Shown here: positions 20,464-33,100 of the stretch, in pieces | Layout of the letters: each line of letters starts with the position of its first letter | Position numbering within the stretch: the stretch's first letter is position 1 | From: Saccharina japonica | Lineage: Eukaryota > Sar > Phaeophyceae > Laminariales > Laminariaceae | Direction: 5' to 3' | Assembly: GCA_008828725.1 (NCBI GenBank) | Contig: MEHQ01001197.1 | Coordinates: 204,427 to 268,426, forward strand | DNA length: 64,000 bases | Notes under the pieces: generated by a model | The model's database searches: none | The model's input: the letters and a program-made list of their open reading frames with translations, nothing else | Told to the model about the DNA's origin: nothing | Made by a program: the position numbers and the translations under genes

Positions 20464-20786
20464 GTGATACCATATCATCATACACTTGAGATGGGGCTGG
20501 TGCTGTGTTCGCGTAGCTGCCCCCTGTTGAATGCGGGAGAGGCGCGCCTATTTCTATATACTTTGAAGTTCGAAACGTGCGATCTGCGCGCGGGGCGTGA
20601 AGCGGGGGGAAGAGTGGACGGGGCGCACCCTGTTTGGGCGTGGTTTGGCGCTCGCTCTCCCGTTTGCGCTTGAGGGAGTGCATCGAAATCGCCATGTGGT
20701 CAGACTCCGATTTTTGAGTTGGGTTCATTTGAATGGCTGCCGGAGGCTCTAGCTTTACCGTGTCGCATTGTTTTTCTTGCGCAAGG

Positions 20787-20787
20787 G

Positions 20788-20835
<48 letters not shown>

Positions 20836-20842
20836 CGGGCGG
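20787..20842. repeat. Expanded GGCA microsatellite
   Basis: About fourteen uninterrupted GGCA units directly follow the rearrangement breakpoint at 20757. The equivalent tract in A and C is much shorter. Confidence 0.9.
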
Positions 20843-21061
20843 GCTCTTGCTTCATCCGGCAACCTGTTAGGGAATAGTTACAGCACTGTAGTACGCCATC
20901 TATCAACTACAGACAGCCCAGGCGGTGAGTTACGTGGGAACATAAAGCAAGGGAAACCCAACACCAGCATTCCAACAAAATAAAACAAAACAAACAATAC
21001 AGCGAAGCGCACTGTGAAACAGAAAGGGGGCAGCGTTTCGATCGTCATTTTTTGCACGCAC

Positions 21062-21193
21062 CTGCACGTATCTATGCGTTCTTGTTGATGAAGCGGATGC
21101 ACTTCTCCAGGCACTAGAAGCAGCACACGCAGCAGCACGCGATGTAGTACCCTTGGCCTTCCTATGGATGTACGACAAGACCGCTTGGGTCAT
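21062..21193 (-). pseudogene. SLC44 exon remnant, second copy in unit B
   Basis: This duplicate of the exon at 18727-18872 arose with the unit B rearrangement. It reads MTQAVLSYIHRKAKG and then YIACCCVCCF-stop-CLEKCIRFINKNA-stop. A deletion and two stops make it non-functional. Confidence 0.7.
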
Positions 21194-21730
21194 CTGCAAC
21201 ATGAAAAGAAAAAAAACACACGCATACGCACACAAATACAGTAGAGAGACAGGCGACGGCATTCCGCGTGAGCCCAGGAAGTCAGCATCACCCACACCAA
21301 GTTATGTACCCACGCAACGACCATTCAGCGAAGATTTAACGACATCACGACTGTACATTTGCGACAATATATCTGCTTAACCCCCCCCGCCATATAAATA
21401 TTTTATATATTTATAGGTTGGGTTGGCGTCGGTTGGCAACGACGCTGTAAAACACGCCACTCGCTGCGTGAGCTAGACAACCAGGGTGCCGTTTTTTTTT
21501 CTTATTTTTTTTTGGCGGTCACCAAANCCCCCCCCCCCCCCTCTTTAAATATGTTATATATTCATAGGTTGGGTTGGCGTCGGTTGGCGACGACGCTGTA
21601 AAACATGCCTCTCACTGCGTGAGCTAGACAACCAGGGTACCGTTTTTTTGTTGGCGGTCACCAAGGCCGGCGATCGAGTTAGAGCATTTGTGCGGGGTGC
21701 AGAACCTTTGCTCCGCACGAGGGGAATGAT

Positions 21731-22060
21731 CGTATCACGTAGCGTGTATATGGTAAGGCACCCACGAGGCAGTTGCATAGTGCTCCTATTGCTGTCTCAG
21801 GAAGTGGCCACACCAGAAATTAAATTAACTCATTGAAGCTGTTGTGCATGTGCAAGTCCGCCCCACAAGCGGTTCTTAGCAGGATGCAGCTCACCCTTCA
21901 TGCCACTTGCCCAACACCTCACGGCGCTTCGCGCTTGGTGCAAGCAATGCCTGCCTGGTTGGTAATAATCCAACGTGCTCCGTCCCGGCATTGTAGGGAT
22001 ACAAGGGTCTATGGTCATTTGACTACGGCCGTGCACGACATGAGTACCCCCCCCCCTCCC
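21731..22060 (-). repeat. R1 interspersed repeat, copy B2 (inverted)
   Basis: This copy runs from 'gtatcacgtag' to a C run at about 22047-22056 after 'gagtac'. It forms an inverted pair with copy B1, with the SLC44 remnants and the composite insertion between. Confidence 0.7.
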
Positions 22061-22779
22061 CGACTACCGGCAGTTACTCCGGTCCCCGCCATCTGTCTCT
22101 CCTCCCCCTCAAGAAAACTCCAGGCGCACCACTGTCCGAAGAACCAACACGAAACCTCTACATACGCTCCATGAGTACATACCCACCCTCTCCCCTCAGC
22201 TTCCGCCCAGCCTCCTCACACCGAAAACCCGCCCCCCATCCCCACCCTCGCTGCTCCGTTCGACAAGTAGCTTTCACGGCGTTGGACCAGCTTTGAGAAG
22301 ATGGTTGACGTTGGTAGTCTCCACTACTGTAATAATAACTGATCCCGACAAAAAAAATAGCGGCTGACGCTTGCTGCGGGGTATGTATAAAATATCACCT
22401 ATATACCCTGGTACGTATAGTTTTGCTGACGCTCCTCCATACCTGCAGTACGCCAAAACTGACTTTTGAGAAAACTGTTAGGCTTGACCCGACTAGCACT
22501 CCCATGGCTTCGGCGCTAACGAACAATAATTCCGGGACCTCAGTAGCATACATGTCGGGTACAGTGATGGTCCCACTACGTATAGTGCCGGTATGGTATG
22601 TGCCAGCCAACAATACCGGCACTATAGCGGCAACCGGCACTACTACTCCGCACATTGCCACACTGTCACACTGGTTAATATCATCTGTGCCAAGCGATTT
22701 CACAGGCACTATATAGAGGGCAGCCGGCACTACTGTACTCAAAACCGGCACTATAGAGGGACCACTACTGCTTGTAGTA

Positions 22780-23326
22780 CCGTAATCATGCGAAGGTTCG
22801 CACCCATCGGAAGGTTGGCACCCATCGGAGAGATAGCACCGGGGTGCGATAAAAAACACAAGGTAGAAACATTTAATCGTGTTTTCGCACCCCCATCGGA
22901 GAGATCGCACCCCGGTGCGATCTCCCCGGTATAAATAGAAATTTGAGGGCCACCGCAGCGGGTCTGTAGTAGGTAATATTATCATTTCTTTCATACTCCG
23001 ATGAGATATCACCAGTGCGCCACTCCTCTCAAACGTACTTTACCAACGCATGGTAGGTCAAGTCGTTTTAGGTAGCTTTGAGTCATTTACGCAGCACCGT
23101 TGCCCCAGTACGGCCCGGTGTATTTCGATTCAGCAGCGCACCCATCGAAGAGATCGCACCGGGGGTGCGCCAAAATAGAAGAACGGCATGATTGAATTGT
23201 GTTTCCACACCCCCATCGGAGAGAACGCACCCATCGGAGAGATAGCACCGGGGTGCGATAAAATACACAACGTAGAAACATTTAAAAACGCGATCGCACC
23301 CGGTGCGAACCTTCGCATGATTACGG
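22780..23326. mobile_element. 547-bp MITE-like element with TA target duplication (unit B only)
   Basis: The ends are perfect 25-bp terminal inverted repeats beginning CCGTAATCATGCGAAGG. They are flanked by TA on both sides (22778-22779 and 23327-23328), while units A and C have a single TA at the equivalent site (...tgcagTAgttcc). The interior holds two direct subterminal repeats of about 75 bp (22812-22880 and 23226-23300). It also holds about five copies of a motif 'catcggagagatcgcacc' joined to the palindrome GCACC-GGGGTGC. There is no transposase frame. A TA duplication is typical of Tc1/mariner-related non-autonomous elements, so I infer that class. Confidence 0.85.
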
Positions 23327-23448
23327 TAGTTCCCCAATTGAGGAGTATACTAATAGTCAGTAATAGTCAGAAAGTGTTGCTGTATGATACCCCTATGGTA
23401 GTAGTAGCACGCTGCGGCACTATTATTAGAACAAAGACACTATGATCG

Positions 23449-23552
23449 GAGACCATAGTAAACACTAGTAAATAGGCCCTACGGTACACCCAAAAACCTA
23501 TATATTCCACTATTTTGAAGTACAATATTTGGTCCTATTTACTATGGTCCTC
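23449..23552. mobile_element. Hairpin element, unit B version
   Basis: This is the same location as 3051-3139, with arms reading CGGAG-ACCATAGTAAA and the complement on the right. Both arms carry CATAG where A and C carry CAAAG. The left arm has a ~10-bp insertion. Confidence 0.6.
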
Positions 23553-24132
23553 CGTAATAACTATATTTACAGGTGTGGATAACAGGTATCATACAAGACG
23601 CGCATGTTTACACGTCTGAAAAAGAGGGGGGGGGGTGATGGGCGATTTTTAAAAGCGGCGCATCTGTCAAAAATAATGAAGAACAAAAAAAACGATTTAC
23701 TTTCCCGGTGTTTTTGGCGCGGGAGGCTGTCGCTATCGAGAATTTTGCGTTTTGTTTCGTTGAGGTGCCCTCAGCAGCGTCGCCACCACGAGCGCTATAG
23801 GAATAGTTGATGCCTATTAATAGCGTGTAAATAACCGCATTAAAAAGAAAACATCGAGAGCTATTCATAGTATATTTCAACTCCGCTCAGCTCATCGGGG
23901 GTATGTGAGATACCATCAAGCAAAGGGCGCAAGGGGTCTTCTTCGTCGCGGCTGAAAGCACCACATATACGTGCATCATACAAAAACTAAAATAGTAAAT
24001 TGATCTGGCCGTGTCCACGATGCCGAGCTTCAAAGTTATACGGCAAGTGCTTTTTTTATTCCCCTTGCTTCCCAGGTGCCTCTTTTTGGGTGCCATTCGA
24101 CGCTCGTTCGATTGCGGGTAGGGCGCTCTCAC

Positions 24133-24259
24133 CACCACAACAGCAGCAGCAACAGCAGCAAGCAGCAGCAGCGGCAGCCTCAAGCTCATTAGGCTTCAGG
24201 ATGTTGTTGTCGTCGTCTTTGTTTGCCTCGTCTGGTTTGCTTGTACTTGCTGTGCTCAT
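24133..24259 (-). CDS. Small acidic protein, first exon (unit B)
   Basis: This is the counterpart of 3726-3864, with the same start (ATG at 24259) and the same donor context. The Asp run is three residues instead of six, and one codon of the Cys/Gly run is missing, so the exon is 12 nt shorter and the frame is kept. All substitutions in the STASTSKPDEANK and NNILKPNELEA blocks are synonymous. Function unknown. Confidence 0.5.
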
Positions 24260-25167
24260 TGTTACGCACGAGTACGTATCGTATGGTACCTCGAGTACTC
24301 GCCACACATAGCTCACGTGGCCACGCTTTCTAACTCTGGTGGTGCACATGGCAAGTCCTTGTCATACTCGTCAGAGGCTGGCTCAATCTGGCGCTGCTCC
24401 GTGCACACTATTGCCAGCTGCGGGCGGGGCTGGCCTCGTTCAGAAAGCGAGACCTACCGACGAGCCTCTCATGATACCCCCTGTTCCCTTTTTGATGGCC
24501 ATGCAGGCGTATGAAACCCTACACTAATCAAATCAAACCACTGCGACACGAAACCGACGGCGAGTTAAAAAGGGCGACAAGTTTCCGACGGCGGTACTCC
24601 GACAGTAAAAAAAACGCCTCTCCCTGGCAATTTCTAGTAGGGGGACCTGGGAAAAAAGAGACAAAACAGAGAGGCTAAAACTTCCAGGTCTTGCGAAGGC
24701 ATTTTCGATACGGGTCGCTCAATTTTTCGAGTTTTGTTGAATTTATTTTGTCCGATGCATGTGATGCGCCCTTTGCTGCGACGCCACCACGAGCGCTACA
24801 ATTAGAACCTCGGCATAAAAATAGGCTCATTCAAACCATCTTGTGTAGAGCTAACGAAGGTATTGAAATCAACTCGATGAGTTGGAGCGTGCGAGATATT
24901 TGTCAAAAGGCCCCAGTATCAGCCATCCACGACGCCGAATTACACGTGCATGCCATTCTGGGCGGTCTGGTAACGACCGCTTGGTCTACATTTTTACACC
25001 ACAATGGTTCTTACAAAACCGCCCCTCCTTTGCTACAGCCCTTACCCCGTCTCTTGTCTCATCCGACGCTCGGATTCGGGGGTGGCACTCTCTCGTTGCG
25101 ACAATAACAACAGCAACATGCTGCATGCAACAACAGCAGCAACAACGCAGCCTGCTGCTGTGCTCGT

Positions 25168-25185
25168 ATATATATATATATATAC
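25168..25185. repeat. TA microsatellite
   Basis: A short TA run is present in unit B and not in A or C at the equivalent position (about 4796). Confidence 0.85.
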
Positions 25186-27365
25186 GAGTTCCAACAAACT
25201 CGTATACGTATGCTTGTTGTCGAGGTGTCGAGGTGGTTCTACAGGTGGTTTATCGTGCGTTTTGGCTGTTTTTTTTCTCGCTTGCAATCGATTGTCAAAG
25301 CTTTGTTGCCATCGCAAGCTTCTTCGTCTACTGCTGCGATCTGTGTCTCCAGTGTCGGGGTTGTCCGGTGGCATCATATACGACGGGACGGCGTCTGCCT
25401 GCTGCTTGCTGCAGCAGCTACTGCTGTAGCTGCTTGCTGCGGTGCGCGGCGTGCTTGTCAAACTATATGCAGGTCAGTTAATCGCAAGATACTGCTGCTA
25501 TAAGCAGGTCAGTTTATTTCAAGATGCTGCTGCTGCTGCTGCTGTACGTCAGCCAGCTGTGAGTTCGACCGATTGGGTGGTAAAGTCAAAATCAGATGTC
25601 ACGATTTTGGTTGGTTTTGGTGCTCGTGATTGGTGTACGTCACATTTTTCGCAGGACCCCCCACTGCGAAATTGTCCTCTACCGGCCCTCTCCCTGTGGA
25701 TACGTGGATACCAGGTTCTATCCCCTAGACCGTGCCCCCTCATTGTCACTGTAATCCTTCAAGGCCATCCTGGCTCCTCGGGGGCACTCTGAAATTACCT
25801 CGTTCGTGATGATACTGACCCCCGAGAGTGTGGTAACGTGGTAACGCCATACCAGGTATATACACCAAACCTGAAGAAAGAGAACTCTAACCTGCTGCGG
25901 GACCACCGTCCCACATTGGGCGTCTCGTTTGGGATCCCATTTTCAGAGCAACGCTTTGCTTTTTTAGAGCGGGCTGGTTTTGTCATCCCCCGCACGTTTC
26001 GTTTGTTCCGTCTGCTGTGGTGCCGGACGAGACGAACCGCCCCAAGCCTACGTAGACATTCGCAAAACTGAGCTGCGAAAATGCGTTCACGTGTTCAACA
26101 ATGAATACTATCTATCGCGGTGTACTCTAAACCAAAGGTGTCAGGAGACGGCACTGTCACCCCTCCACAGGCAGCAACTATAACACTATTGGAACTATTA
26201 CCGCCTAGACATGCCTTGGCTGACACCAAAACTACTCGGTTTCGGTGTGGAACACTCGGCCCTATATACACCCTTGACACACACACAACACATGTCTCGT
26301 GTGACTCGTGACATCTTTGACTTTGCTCCAAACTCGTACAAAGTCCATGACGCTATTCTTTGGAATAACACTCAGACGAATACCGGTATATCAGGTACTG
26401 CATACTGAATACGGTATGTACTATCTCACCTCGTGTCTGCTGGGCCTGGGCAGCTTTCCGTGCGTATCCCTGAACCCTCCGCGTCCGTGTTGATGTGTCA
26501 TGCTGCTGCTGCAGTACACCTTGGCAAGTCCTTGTATATACATCCTTGTTATGCTGCAGTCCGTATCCCGTATCCCAGGAACCGCAAAGGTTCCCCACAG
26601 CAGTACACGAAAATACGTGTACAGGGGGAGGGCAGTGTTCGCGATGTAAATACATAGCGCGAACAGGAGAGTTTGTCGCGGTTTGCTATGACCTTATGCA
26701 GCTTTGGCGCTTTAATTATACATACAGGGGCAGCACAGGGGAAGTCAGCTCTTCGTATATACAGGGTCTGCTGTAGTGGTCGTGCTGGTTGCTGGTTCTC
26801 TGGCACACACACACAAAAAAAAAACACACCTGTGGGAGTTCCACTACCTTCCATTCAAGAACACCGATGCTTACAGCGGCGTTATCATTTTGTAGAAGCC
26901 GGGAGCTCAGGACTATCGAACCGGCGCAAGATACGCCGCGCTAGGCTGGCCCTCGCCGCTTATCGCGCAAGCTCTGGGCGCCCGTCGCTCCTCAGAGCAC
27001 GGCTGCTTCTGTCGATGCTCTCGACTATAGTGCTTGTGTACTACGAGGGTATAGCGAGCAAGTTGTTTTAGTGCGTGCGGCTTATTGATACGGATGTTTT
27101 CGAATAATCGGTGAGCCTGTGCCCCACGCCGAAAATTTGCTTCTCGCACCGTGAGATTCCAACTGTCGGCCTTCTGGATACGGCTACTCGTATACCGGTA
27201 TCGTAGTTTACAGCAGCCCCACCTGCTGCGTGCTCAGTGTGTCTCAGGACAGAGGAGGAGCAGTCTCGTGCGTTTGCTTTCGATGCGGCATCACATGCAA
27301 TGAAGTCCTTGATGGATATGATAGGGTTCGGAAGGTCGTGGATCTAAGAAACAAATGGTTGATAT

Positions 27366-27503
27366 TCAGCCTGCTCTTTTGAACTTTTCGGTGAAGGTTT
27401 GGAGCTTGCGGCTGGGTGAGGATCGGCCAACGAGCGCTCTCCTCTCCTCTTGCTTCTCGGCGAGGAGCGCATCGAGCCGCGACAGGCTAGCAAGGGTAAT
27501 AGA
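27366..27503 (-). CDS. Possible terminal exon of an unknown gene (unit B)
   Basis: Counterpart of 7420-7557 with the same acceptor and stop. The variable codon is CGC (Arg) here. Confidence 0.2.
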   Translation of the reverse strand, partial: SITLASLSRLDALLAEKQEERRALVGRSSPSRKLQTFTEKFKRAG

Positions 27504-28477
27504 CTGCAGGTGCAGGCATACATCCTTATCACCGTACGTAAGAGTGGTGCACGTACAAACATAGAAACTCAATCCATACTGAATCAAGGCCTGTCGAAGT
27601 CGTCTGCGACAGGAAGGTCCGTCGTTTGAACACAGCAAGCAAGCAAGCATCCATCTCTCACTCCAGCCCTGCCTCCCTCCGGCTTCGTGCCGGAACTACG
27701 GGGGACTCGGAACACGTTCTGGGTTCTGGATCGCGGTTGCCAAAGCTTGTGCGCACGCACATATTTGTCTACCTTCGCAAGTTGTCGGCTACTACTGCTG
27801 TAGGCAGAGCTGCTGTTACACTCTGTATAGCTACGACGTATATACTGCTGTATGCTGAGCAGATCACAACCATATAGTATTGCCGCACAGAAAAAATGTA
27901 CACGGCACCGGCTATATAGGAAATCGAACCCAAAGCTGCTACTCGTAGTGAACCTGAAAATACCTGTTATAGGGCCCGCTGAGCTGTCAGTGTCAAGTCC
28001 TCAATGGTGAGCACGCTGCTGCGAGGGTTCCCCGCGTCTAATTGGTATCCCGGAGCGGAAGGGAAAGGGGGATGCAAGGCAAGAGCGGGGTCATGTAAGG
28101 CAACAGCAAAGCGCGAGAGGTCAACCAACAAAATGATGCTGAGTGAGAGTAAATCAGGAGATATCAGCGATATGGTAACAGCGAGAGTCTAGCGAGCAGT
28201 CTAAGGGTGGACGCTCGATACGCCGCATACTGCTACGTATACTGATGATGTGCATCTCAAGCGATTCAAGCGAGCACACAGCTTAAGCGCTTCACACACC
28301 TCCTCCTGTGGTTTGAACTTCGAAGTGCCCACTGAGGCAAATATCTGACTCGTAAACATGGCATCGCAAGCTTTTATGCAAAACCCGGGATATTTTTTCA
28401 ACTATCCCCCCCTCCAAAATGGCGCGCACAACGCACAGCCTCAATCCTCATTCCACAGCCAACTGGTGTTTCTTGCT

Positions 28478-28479
<2 letters not shown>

Positions 28480-28516
<37 letters not shown>
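28480..28516. repeat. GA microsatellite, expanded
   Basis: About 18 GA units lie just upstream of the coiled-coil gene in B. The tract is about half as long in A (8553-8569) and C (45861-45882). Confidence 0.9.
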
Positions 28517-28554
28517 AGCTAACCATTCACGGACAACGCGCCAAATTACTCACA

Positions 28555-30164
28555 ATGATCGCAACCAACGCTGCTGCCGGCAACAACAACCCCGCCAGCC
28601 GTAAGCGCGGGAACACGGCTTTCATCACAGAGGTGAGAACATATCATCATACACTTGAGATAGGACTGATGTTGTGTTCGCGTGGCTGCTCTCTGTTGAA
28701 TGCGGCAGAGGCGCGCCTATTTCTATATACTTTGAAGTCCGAAACGTGCGCTTCGCGCGCGGTGCGTGGAGCAGGGGGGGAGAGTGGATATGGCGCACCC
28801 TGTCTCGGCATGGCTTGGCGCTCTCTCTCCCGTTTTCGCTTGGAGGGAGCATCGAGAACGCCATGTGGTCAGACGCCGATTTATGAATTGGGCTCATTCG
28901 AATGGCTGCCGGAGACCCTAGCTTTGCCGTTGCGTTTGAAGTTTTAGTGGTGGTTGATCCTGACTTGAGTTTGAAAATACTTGAGCGTTGTTGCAGTTCG
29001 TGTATCGTACATACGAGTAGGATTCTCTCTGAGTGGCGGGTTGAGTTACGCTGATGGAGCGCAAGCTCAAGTGAACCTCGACAACCCACGTAGTGCTTTG
29101 CACAGCAGTTAGTTGCTCTGGCCGCCTGCCTCTACTCCGACCGTGATTGCTTGATGCCGTTGAAGTGCGCTCTGTTTGTTTACGCCTTGCCGTAGAAAAT
29201 GACACACACAGCAGTTCAAACAATTTTCAAAAATCGTCTTTCCAAGTTCAAGATCAAGTGTGGTCGATTTTTCGAAAGCTAGAACCGGCCTCCACCTCCG
29301 CCCCTCCCCGAGTCTGCCCCCGCCCCTCATCGTAACCATCCGTCTAAACTCAAAGCATCCTTGGCCTCCACAACTCATTCCTTTTCGTTGCATTTGCCGA
29401 GGCAGGTGCCTACTCAGAACAACCAGTCTGCTGCCGCTGCCGCGAAAGCAGACGCCAAAAAAGAACTCGCCGCGATCCAGCAGCGCCTTAAGCCCGTCAT
29501 CGCCCAAGCAGACCACGAGGCCATCATCGTTCGGGAGATAAGGCAAACTCTTATGAAAATCAAGTCCCAGAAGACCCGCGCCATCGGGGTTGCTGCTAAG
29601 TGGGAGCACGCAAAACACATGGCGAGCCAAGCCATGGAGGTCGCGCGCGCAGAGGAGAGCGCGGCGCAAAGGAGGGCCGACGGCTGCAGCCTCCCCCGCC
29701 GGATGTTTCAATGCATCATGGCCAGGTTGGAGGCCGAACCCCTGCTCGACGTGGAGAAGGCGACGCTGGTGATGGACAAGGCGGAGCAGGTGTACACCTT
29801 CACGAGGGAAGAGGCCCGAGCTGCCCGGGAGGAGGTGGATAACATACAACGGGAAGAGAGGGCGACAAAGTTGCTCCTGCGGAACGCGGGTCGGGCCCTC
29901 CTCAGGACCGGGAAAATATATTTCGCTCTCGATATCGCAGCTGATAGAGCTGAGGAGCGCACGGGTCACGCGGCAGCCGCGGTGGAGACGCGTCGCCACT
30001 GGGGAGAAGTCTACACGCGCTGGGGAGGGGACAAGATGGACCCGCTGCCTGCTACTGCGGAATTGGCGGCAAGTGTGGGGGACAGTTTCATCGACGACCA
30101 GGTGGGGAACGGAACATACCAGTCTGTAGTAGTTCGATGCCGCACACAGCACACCTTGCAGTAG
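28555..30164 (+). CDS. Two-exon coiled-coil-like protein, function unknown (unit B)
   Basis: Exon 1 (28555-28632) encodes MIATNAAAGNNNPASRKRGN...ITE and has an in-frame extra codon relative to A. The intron is 28633-29405. Exon 2 (29406-30164) starts VPTQNNQSAAAAAKADAKKE. The stop used in A and C is lost through a three-base insertion (GGAACATAC), so the protein runs 15 residues longer, to a predicted 278. In its first ~85 codons exon 2 differs from A at roughly 27 residues with few silent changes, while the intron end just before it and the DNA after the gene are nearly identical to A. Charge and helix-forming character are kept. This copy looks expressed-type and intact. Confidence 0.6.
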
Positions 30165-33100
30165 AACATTGCGTATACACTCGTACATTGTATTTAGTAT
30201 GACGTGCCTCTGGCTGGTTGGTACTTTTATGTCAGGTGTACTGCTAGAGTCAGACCCTGAACTCCCTGAACCCTACTATTGTATAGACAGTGCTAATAGT
30301 ATCATAGGAACGATGTTTCGTTTTTTGTTTTCAGGGCAGCTTCCCGTCCTCGTCGCGTGTTCACGCGTGTTCATGTTTGCGTCAGGCTATGCTAGGACCG
30401 TTTTTTCTACTATTTTCATTTTCTTTCGTTCGTTCTTCACGTTATTTCTTTCTTTCCAATGAATTTCTTTGTATAGTTTTTCTTCCTCCTTCTCTCCTGC
30501 GATTTGGCTGGTTTGCTGGCTTGTGTAATGTTCTGTTTTTCGTATGCAGTACGTTGGAGACCTATTTGTTTTCTCTCCTTACTACTGTACTTGCGATGTT
30601 TACTATCTCTGTCTCGTATATAGTTTTCGACACCACAGAGCTTGTATCTGACAACTATTAGGATAAAAAATATGCATGGACACTGGGTTTGCTGGGTGTC
30701 GATGGATGGAAAGAACGGTTTAGTGCGAAGAACACACACACAGATGGCAGTCTCTAAATGTCCTTCTATGAATACCATTCAACCTCCGTTAGTATTAAAA
30801 TTGATTTTCCACAGGGCTGGGCTGTTGGATACCTAATAATAGTACCTGGGGTACCTGTGCGTATTTACAGAAAGTATCGTACATTAAACGTCATGCGTGT
30901 TCTGGGTGATGGGTTATATATACGAGGTATTGCTGTGGACATGCGTGTGACTCTCACGCCACCCGTGCATCACAATGTACATCGCGCCTGACACACGCCC
31001 TTTGCCTCCCACTCCCGAACTGCTCTGTCCGTGTCTACTGCTTCATTTCCGCCCTTGCCTGTATGCACGTGCTGTACGTATCATATGCATTTGCAACAGG
31101 TGGCGCCCAAGGCAGAGAGGCCCAAGCATTAAGAGGGCTGTCATCTTCATCCTCGCCTACAGCAACAGGGCACTGTGTACAGCATCAGCAGCACGTCTTC
31201 GCTGGCCAGGGTCGCCCGCCCAGGGTGTATACACATACATGTGCTGTGCGGGATTCCGTAGCCGGTGCGATGAGTGATGAGTTAACCTGCCCTGCTTGCG
31301 GGGATGGGTGGAGCGATAACTATTACTATCGTACTTATTAGTAGTATAAAAGTCATGCCTTGACGCGTTTCGGGCAGGTGGAGCAATAGCAACCCCTGAT
31401 AGTGTGACATGGTAGAGAAAGCGATGTGGAGAGGTGATTGGTGATGCGGATTGGTGGTGCTGCGGGTGTGTTTGCGTATGTCTAGGCTGTGCAAAACCAA
31501 CCGTCCCCACGTTTGCCACCGAATACTACGGGGAGTTCCTGTCGTAGTCCGAGACGCGCGATAAGGTGGTGGTGGTGGTGGTGAGGGCGCGTATGATAGA
31601 TGCAGTTTATGAGCTCCAAACTCGTTGAGTTGTTGGTGCTTGTTGAGGCACAAACCGCGCGTGTGTGCGGCTCGTTAGACAACCCGATACCCGCTGCAGC
31701 TGTGCCGTACTGCTGCTTTGTTGGTGTGTGCCCTTTTGCGAAGGCGGGTTGGGGGGGAAATATTGAGTGGGTGTCGTTGTTTTGTCTGACAGGCCGTGTC
31801 AGGTTTATTTTGCTTTTTTGTAACAAGCGTGATGAGGTAAGCGCGGCTATTTTTACAGTGTTTTGTAAGAGAGCCGGTTGAGGCTTGCCGAGGGGGCTTG
31901 CGTGAAGGCGTCAGCTCGCCCCCGGTTATATTGTGGGGGAAATGTACGCAGCAGCCAAGCCAATATAATAAATACCGAAAAAACGTTGATTGCTGTACGC
32001 CTACGCAACGACCCCCCTCGCGGCCACGTTTTTTCGGTACTTTTGTATATGCCGACTTATGACTCGTGCTGCATACATTGCCCCCTCAAGATGCAGCACC
32101 GCGCAATACGTACAGTAGTCTGTTAGTCCGTAGTTGTTGTTAAGGCCCTGAAGGATTATAATACATTTCCCGGTACGACCGTCACGAGTGTGCGGCAATA
32201 GTAGTATGTGGTGAACGTTGTTGTCTAGCCAGGTTCTCCTCTATAACCTAAGTAGTCGAACCGCAGTCAGGGTACAGATGTGTGATTCCGCTTCGCTTTG
32301 CGGGTGGTGCATCACAGTATCTTTCTCGGGCAGTAAGCGTGTTTACGAAAGGGGCGAGAGGTAGGGTGGGGGGGGGGGGGGCGGGGGATTTGTGTTGAAG
32401 CTATTGACTTGAAGCAAAAACAGTGCAACTAAATTTACCAAAATTAGAAAAAATGTGTCCTTTTGTGCAAGTGGAGGTGTGTGGTATAGTATAGTGCAGT
32501 CAGTACGGATTGGTAATTTTGTTCTCCAAAGAGGTTACATTTTAGGGGCCAGTCGTTTTGCTGCAGCCAGGGTATAACTACAGTAGTTAGTACTGTGTGA
32601 TGCCGCCCTTTGGTTCCGGGTGTTCCACTGCAGTTTCTCACACGTTCGCCAAGCGTGCTTTTGGAGAGGACCGGGCTGGCGGGGGGGGGGGGGGGGGGGG
32701 GGGGGGAGGGGGTATGTGTGGAAGTTAGATGTCTGGAAGCCAAACTTTTACGAAAACAAACAAACTCAAATAACTTTACCAAGTAACAAAAAATACTGTG
32801 TCGATGTTTGCTAGTGACGTGTGGTAGGTACGTAATGGAACTGTTTGTCCAACGAGGTTTCCTTTCGGGGGCCAGTCGTACCGCAGCCAAGGGAGTTCCG
32901 TCGTGCATCACCGCCGTAGTTTTGGGGATCGGTACTGCAGTATTATTGTGCATCGGCAGGAAGCGTGTTTTTTGGGGGGAGGGCGGTTGTATGTGTGGTT
33001 GAAACTGCTTTGAATAACAGAGCTTTACACCAAAACAAATGTGTGCCGAGTTTTATGTAGTGATGATGAAATACCCGCTCACCAGTGCAGTGTGCCCCAA

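Larger units (their letters stand above)
18448..20757. other. Unit B-specific composite insertion
   Basis: Relative to unit A, sequence equivalent to 1000-1565 ends at 19026 and is followed by sequence equivalent to 7750-8560 (19035-19860). Next comes an inverted exon-1 region (19860-20217), then a direct exon-1 and intron region equivalent to 8590-8985 (20260-20757). The sequence then resumes at the equivalent of 1003, so the 1000-1560 block is present twice in B. The right junction shares a few bases ('accgt') between the two partners. Confidence 0.75.

Noticed and set aside
20760..20850. A possible CRISPR-like or protein repeat at the GGCA tract
   Set aside because: It is a 4-bp microsatellite with no spacers; the eukaryotic context also argues against CRISPR.
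29109..30188. A 359-codon open frame antisense to the coiled-coil exon in unit B
   Set aside because: It is the mirror of a GC-rich, Ala/Glu-rich exon and crosses the intron. In A and C the antisense frame is much shorter and broken, while the sense frame is intact in all three units.
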